64,000 nucleotides of DNA from Candidatus Sulfotelmatobacter sp. (GTDB lineage Bacteria > Acidobacteriota > Terriglobia > Terriglobales > Acidobacteriaceae), in assembly GCA_036500765.1 (NCBI GenBank), contig DASYBM010000004.1:558001-622000 (forward strand). The letters are read 5' to 3'. Positions 60,900-64,000 of this stretch are shown piece by piece. Position 1 is the stretch's first letter; every line of letters begins with the position of its first letter. The translations under genes and the position numbers were made by a program. The notes below the pieces were generated by a model. It saw only the letters and a program-made list of their open reading frames with translations, was not told the DNA's origin and searched no databases.

Positions 60900-61689
60900 T
60901 CACTTCTTGTAATCGAACCAAAATTCCACCGTGATCTTGCTGCCCGGATATTCCGCCGGCAAGGGACCGAAAGTATCAATGCGCTGCAACGCCCGCGCCG
61001 CCGAAACATCCAGCGAAGGTACGCCACTGGATTGCTCCACCTGCACGTTCGCTGGATGCCCATCGCGCATCACATCGAACGTGATGTAGACCCGTTGCGC
61101 CGTCGTGATTCGGGGATCGACTTCGTACCGCAGCCAGTTGTCCGACACCTTCTGCTGAATCACGTGCACGTAGTAAGCATATTTCGTGCCAAAGTCGCCG
61201 CCGCCGCCGGCCACTCCGAATCCGCCCTTCGCACCCGCCGCGCTAAACGTTCCATACGGGCCGCTGACCGGCCCGCCTTCACCAAACGCAACCTGATTAT
61301 TCTCTTCCTCCGGCGGCGGCGCTTGCGTCTTATCTTTGGTTACCGTCTGGGGTTTCTTCTTTGGTTTTATTTTTGCGTTCTTGCCCTGAATATCGATCGC
61401 ATCCGGCTCTTTTTCTTCCACCTTGGGCTGCGATTGTGTGATCCCTTTCGACTCATTCGCAAGTACATTCTGCGTTTGTGTGGGATTGGCCGGCAGCGGC
61501 ACCGTGCTTACCAGCGTCGCCCCGATCGCTTCTCCACTTCCCCCCCCACCCCAGGTATCGCCTGACGTTCGTCCCGCCCAGGTCGAGTACAGGAGCAGCG
61601 CCGCCGTAATTCCGATATGGAAGCCGGCCGACCACGCCAGGGCGCGGCCCCATCGGTCATGCTCGAAATAAATCTCGGGTTCGAGAGCC

Positions 61690-61706
<17 letters not shown>
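60900..61706 (-). CDS. tolA: TolA/TonB-type energy transducer
   Basis: A 268-residue protein with one N-terminal membrane helix (about 23-42, ALAWSAGFHIGITAALLLY). A Pro/Lys-rich periplasmic linker follows (KNAKIKPKKKPQTVTKDKTQ). The C-terminal TonB_C domain is VHVIQQKVSDNWLRYEVDP, RVYITFDVMRDGHPANVQVE and AARALQRIDTFGPLPAEY. It takes force from TolQR and passes it to TolB/Pal. Compared with E. coli TolA the long helical spacer is replaced by a short Pro/Lys linker. It overlaps tolR by 17 bases. Confidence 0.88.
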
Positions 61707-62117
<411 letters not shown>

Positions 62118-62118
<1 letters not shown>

Positions 62119-62834
62119 CAGCGCCTCACATCCGCCGGCATGGTGGCGGTTGCGTGCTGGCTGTGCTCCACGGCGTTCAGAAACTCGAGGGCAAAATCGT
62201 CGCTGCGCGCAGCCATCTCGCGAATCGAAGCGCCAATCAGGTTATAAGCAATCACCGCCGGAATCGCCGCCGCCAATCCCGCGGCAGTGGTGATCAGTGC
62301 TTCGGAAATTCCCGGCGCCACCGCCCGCAACGTCGCCGCTCCCGCGGTTCCCAACCCGTGAAACGCATCGATAATGCCCCAGACTGTGCCGAACAATCCG
62401 ACAAACGGCGTGACCGCGGCCGTGATGGCCAGCCAGGGCACATTGCGCTCCAGTCGCGTGATTCCCTCCGACGCGCCGATCTGCATGCCGCGCTGCAACG
62501 ACAACAGATTGCGCACCGTGCCCGAGGCCGCCATCTGCCGCTTGTACTCATCGTAACCGCCTTCGAACACGCCGATCAGAGGACTCGGCCGGAATTGTTC
62601 GGCCACGGCGGCAATATCCTGCAATCGTTGTGCCTTGCGGAACGCACGCACGAAGCGCCCGCTCTGCATGCGCGCCCGCCGCAGCAAGCTCCATTTAGTC
62701 AGGATAATCGCCCAGGAAATCAGGCTGAAGGCTACCAGGCCAAGTAACACCAACTTGGCCACAGGGCCACTGTTGGAAATCATGTCGACGATTTCGCCGC
62801 CGACGAACACTGCTGGCAAAGGAAAGAAATGCAT
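62118..62834 (-). CDS. tolQ: TolQ/ExbB-type proton channel
   Basis: A 238-residue inner-membrane protein with three membrane helices (about 26-46, 135-157, 172-196). Signatures are LGLVAFSLISWAIILTKWSL, WLAITAAVTPFVGLFGTVWG and AAGLAAAIPAVIAYNLI. It starts at an ATG at 62834; an ATG at 62783 is possible. It is the first gene of tolQ-tolR-tolA-tolB-pal-cpoB, all on the minus strand. Confidence 0.94.
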
Positions 62835-62964
62835 CGCGTTTGAGGAGAATGCCTTTCGGGATTATAGATGAACGGCCTGCCTACTTTTTCGCAGGTATCC
62901 GATCTGCCAACGACGTCCTTCCGATGATGATCCGGGTATGAAAACCTTCGGTCAACGAATCCTC

Positions 62965-63498
62965 TTAGTGGCTCGATCTTGGGTCGCTGTTGGTCAATGC
63001 GAACTGCACTTCCATCGAATCCAGATACGGCGAATCGAGCGGCGTGAAGTGCAGATCCTTTACCCGAATCACTACGTAAAATCCCTCTACTTTGATGACC
63101 CTCCTGGCGCGAATCGGCACCGGGCCAAGGCGGTTGGGGTCCAGCTTCCATAGATTGTTCTTCGCATCTTCGGAAGGTTCCTGGTTCGCCATCAGCAGAT
63201 TGAAAAAAATGTCGTGATGGAAGTCTTTCAACCTTACCACCCAGGACGTAATGCGGTCGTCGCCGCCGGGCATCCGCGGTGTAATGCTCAGATCGTAACG
63301 GTCTTTGCCTGTGGAGTCCTTGATGGGCTCGTGATAATACGCGTTTTCCGGAGTAAGTTTCGCCTCGAACGTCTCTTCCGTGATACGCGTCGAACCCTGC
63401 CGGTAGCTCTCCGCATACAGGGTGGGCGTTGCGCTCTGGGCGAGGGAGGGCGTCGCCATCAGTATCCATGCGAGAACTGCGAGCGCGACACGATTCAT
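62965..63498 (-). CDS. Exported hypothetical protein
   Basis: A 177-residue protein starting at the ATG at 63498 with a signal peptide (VALAVLAWILMATPSLAQS). The mature part is mixed alpha/beta (YRQGSTRITEETFEAKLTPE, DRITSWVVRLKDFHHDIFFN, RRVIKVEGFYVVIRVKDLHF). Its start overlaps the stop of the upstream phosphorylase gene by four bases (ATGA), so the two are coupled. No family is recognised. Confidence 0.7.
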   Translation of the reverse strand: MNRVALAVLAWILMATPSLAQSATPTLYAESYRQGSTRITEETFEAKLTPENAYYHEPIKDSTGKDRYDLSITPRMPGGDDRITSWVVRLKDFHHDIFFNLLMANQEPSEDAKNNLWKLDPNRLGPVPIRARRVIKVEGFYVVIRVKDLHFTPLDSPYLDSMEVQFALTNSDPRSSH

Positions 63499-64000
63499 TT
63501 CCGGTTCGCTTCCTCCATCGCACGATGCGCCGAACGGGTTATCATCGACGCCGTGTTCATGTTTCGCAACCAGTCGCATAAAACGTTCGAGGCGCGATGA
63601 CTGTTCCGCGCCAGCTTTGCAACCTGCGGCCATAGCCACGGCCGCCACGCGGTAAACCACGCGAATCGACCTTCCAGAAACCGTCCGCTGGAATCGACGA
63701 AGCGGGACATATCTGGAAAAGTGAAATCGAATTCGTCGGAAATCACTTTCACTACCGCGAATCGTACGCCTCGCAACTCAGCCGCGCGCGCGACCGCTGC
63801 CGCTTCCATGTCGACGGCCTGCGCGGCATACGAATTTCGCAGTCTCGCCTTCTGCTCCGGACTTGCCACCGATCCGAAGGTCACCAGTACTCCCTCTCCG
63901 CGATCCAGTTGCACGCTGCTGCCGTCGCCGGCATTCATCACTCGCCGTGGCTGTAAAATGTGTCCAACCTTCAGAGCGGAGTCAATTGCTCCCGCAAAAC
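63495..64000 (-). CDS. Nucleoside phosphorylase-family protein (N-terminus outside the window)
   Basis: The 168 visible C-terminal residues read in from the window edge (FAGAIDSALKVGHILQPRRV, then GEGVLVTFGSVASPEQKARL). AVDMEAAAVARAAELRGV is the substrate-site signature of MTA/SAH nucleosidases and related purine phosphorylases. VKVISDEFDFTFP completes the pocket. The protein cleaves or phosphorolyses a nucleoside; the exact substrate cannot be told. A hopanoid-linked phosphorylase is possible. It overlaps the next gene by four bases. Confidence 0.82.
   Translation of the reverse strand, partial: FAGAIDSALKVGHILQPRRVMNAGDGSSVQLDRGEGVLVTFGSVASPEQKARLRNSYAAQAVDMEAAAVARAAELRGVRFAVVKVISDEFDFTFPDMSRFVDSSGRFLEGRFAWFTAWRPWLWPQVAKLARNSHRASNVLCDWLRNMNTASMITRSAHRAMEEANRK

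Overview
The window is about 60% GC and densely coded. It looks like a chromosomal segment of an acidobacterium (Acidobacteriota, Terriglobia/Koribacter-like). The hints are a Ser/Thr kinase fused to a TolB-like propeller, a DUF2934 protein, a secreted S53 peptidase with an Ig-like tail, a pyruvoyl-type arginine decarboxylase, KorAB and a full Tol-Pal locus, plus many intergenic inverted repeats. This placement is inferred from gene content, not from a search. No rRNA, transposase, phage gene or CRISPR array was seen.

Layout. 1-2040 is accessory: a vapBC end with a palindromic operator, an orphan antitoxin-like gene whose 3' end lies in a dispersed repeat, and three unknown genes. 2129-6600 holds glnA, a LysR regulator, a POTRA-only protein and a small exported protein. 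6833-17550 contains a scattered polyamine set: pyruvoyl arginine decarboxylase (agmatine), agmatine deiminase and N-carbamoylputrescine amidase (putrescine), and a deoxyhypusine-synthase-like protein. Among these lie a frame-broken membrane protein with a ten-G tract, a methyltransferase flanked by direct repeats, an S53 peptidase and a HEAT-repeat protein. 17670-25770 holds nuoI, tadA, tRNA-Ser(CGA), an FAD oxidoreductase, a lipase-maturation-factor-like membrane protein, a TacAT-type toxin-antitoxin pair and an Ntn-hydrolase-like protein. 26105-30227 is the glyoxylate bypass: iclR divergent from aceB-aceA with two matching operator-like palindromes. 30368-34975 holds tRNA-Leu(GAG), secG, two small envelope genes, a TlpA-like thioredoxin, a SIMPL protein and a sensor kinase. 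35045-41491 is a signalling block: HD-GYP, GGDEF and a large hybrid kinase with a degenerate receiver. 41944-47752 has a DUF433/DUF5615 pair, the Ser/Thr kinase and two exported unknowns among copies of a stem-loop repeat. 48095-56818 is core metabolism: dnaE, accA, a TonB-C protein, korA and korB. 57421-62834 is the Tol-Pal locus (tolQRAB-pal-cpoB, leftward), and the window ends in a truncated nucleoside phosphorylase-family gene.

Working together: arginine to agmatine to carbamoylputrescine to putrescine can be drawn from genes in the window, with the DHS-like enzyme as a possible user of putrescine. IclR probably controls the glyoxylate bypass. HD-GYP and GGDEF form a two-gene unit that would break down and make cyclic di-GMP. 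TolQRAB-Pal-CpoB maintains the outer membrane.

The most unusual structural signals are: (1) short tandem duplications that span the stop codons of four genes and supply in-frame backup stops; (2) a dispersed stem-loop family with a conserved leader and stems that differ in sequence but stay paired; and (3) two frame breaks in one membrane-protein gene, both at G runs.
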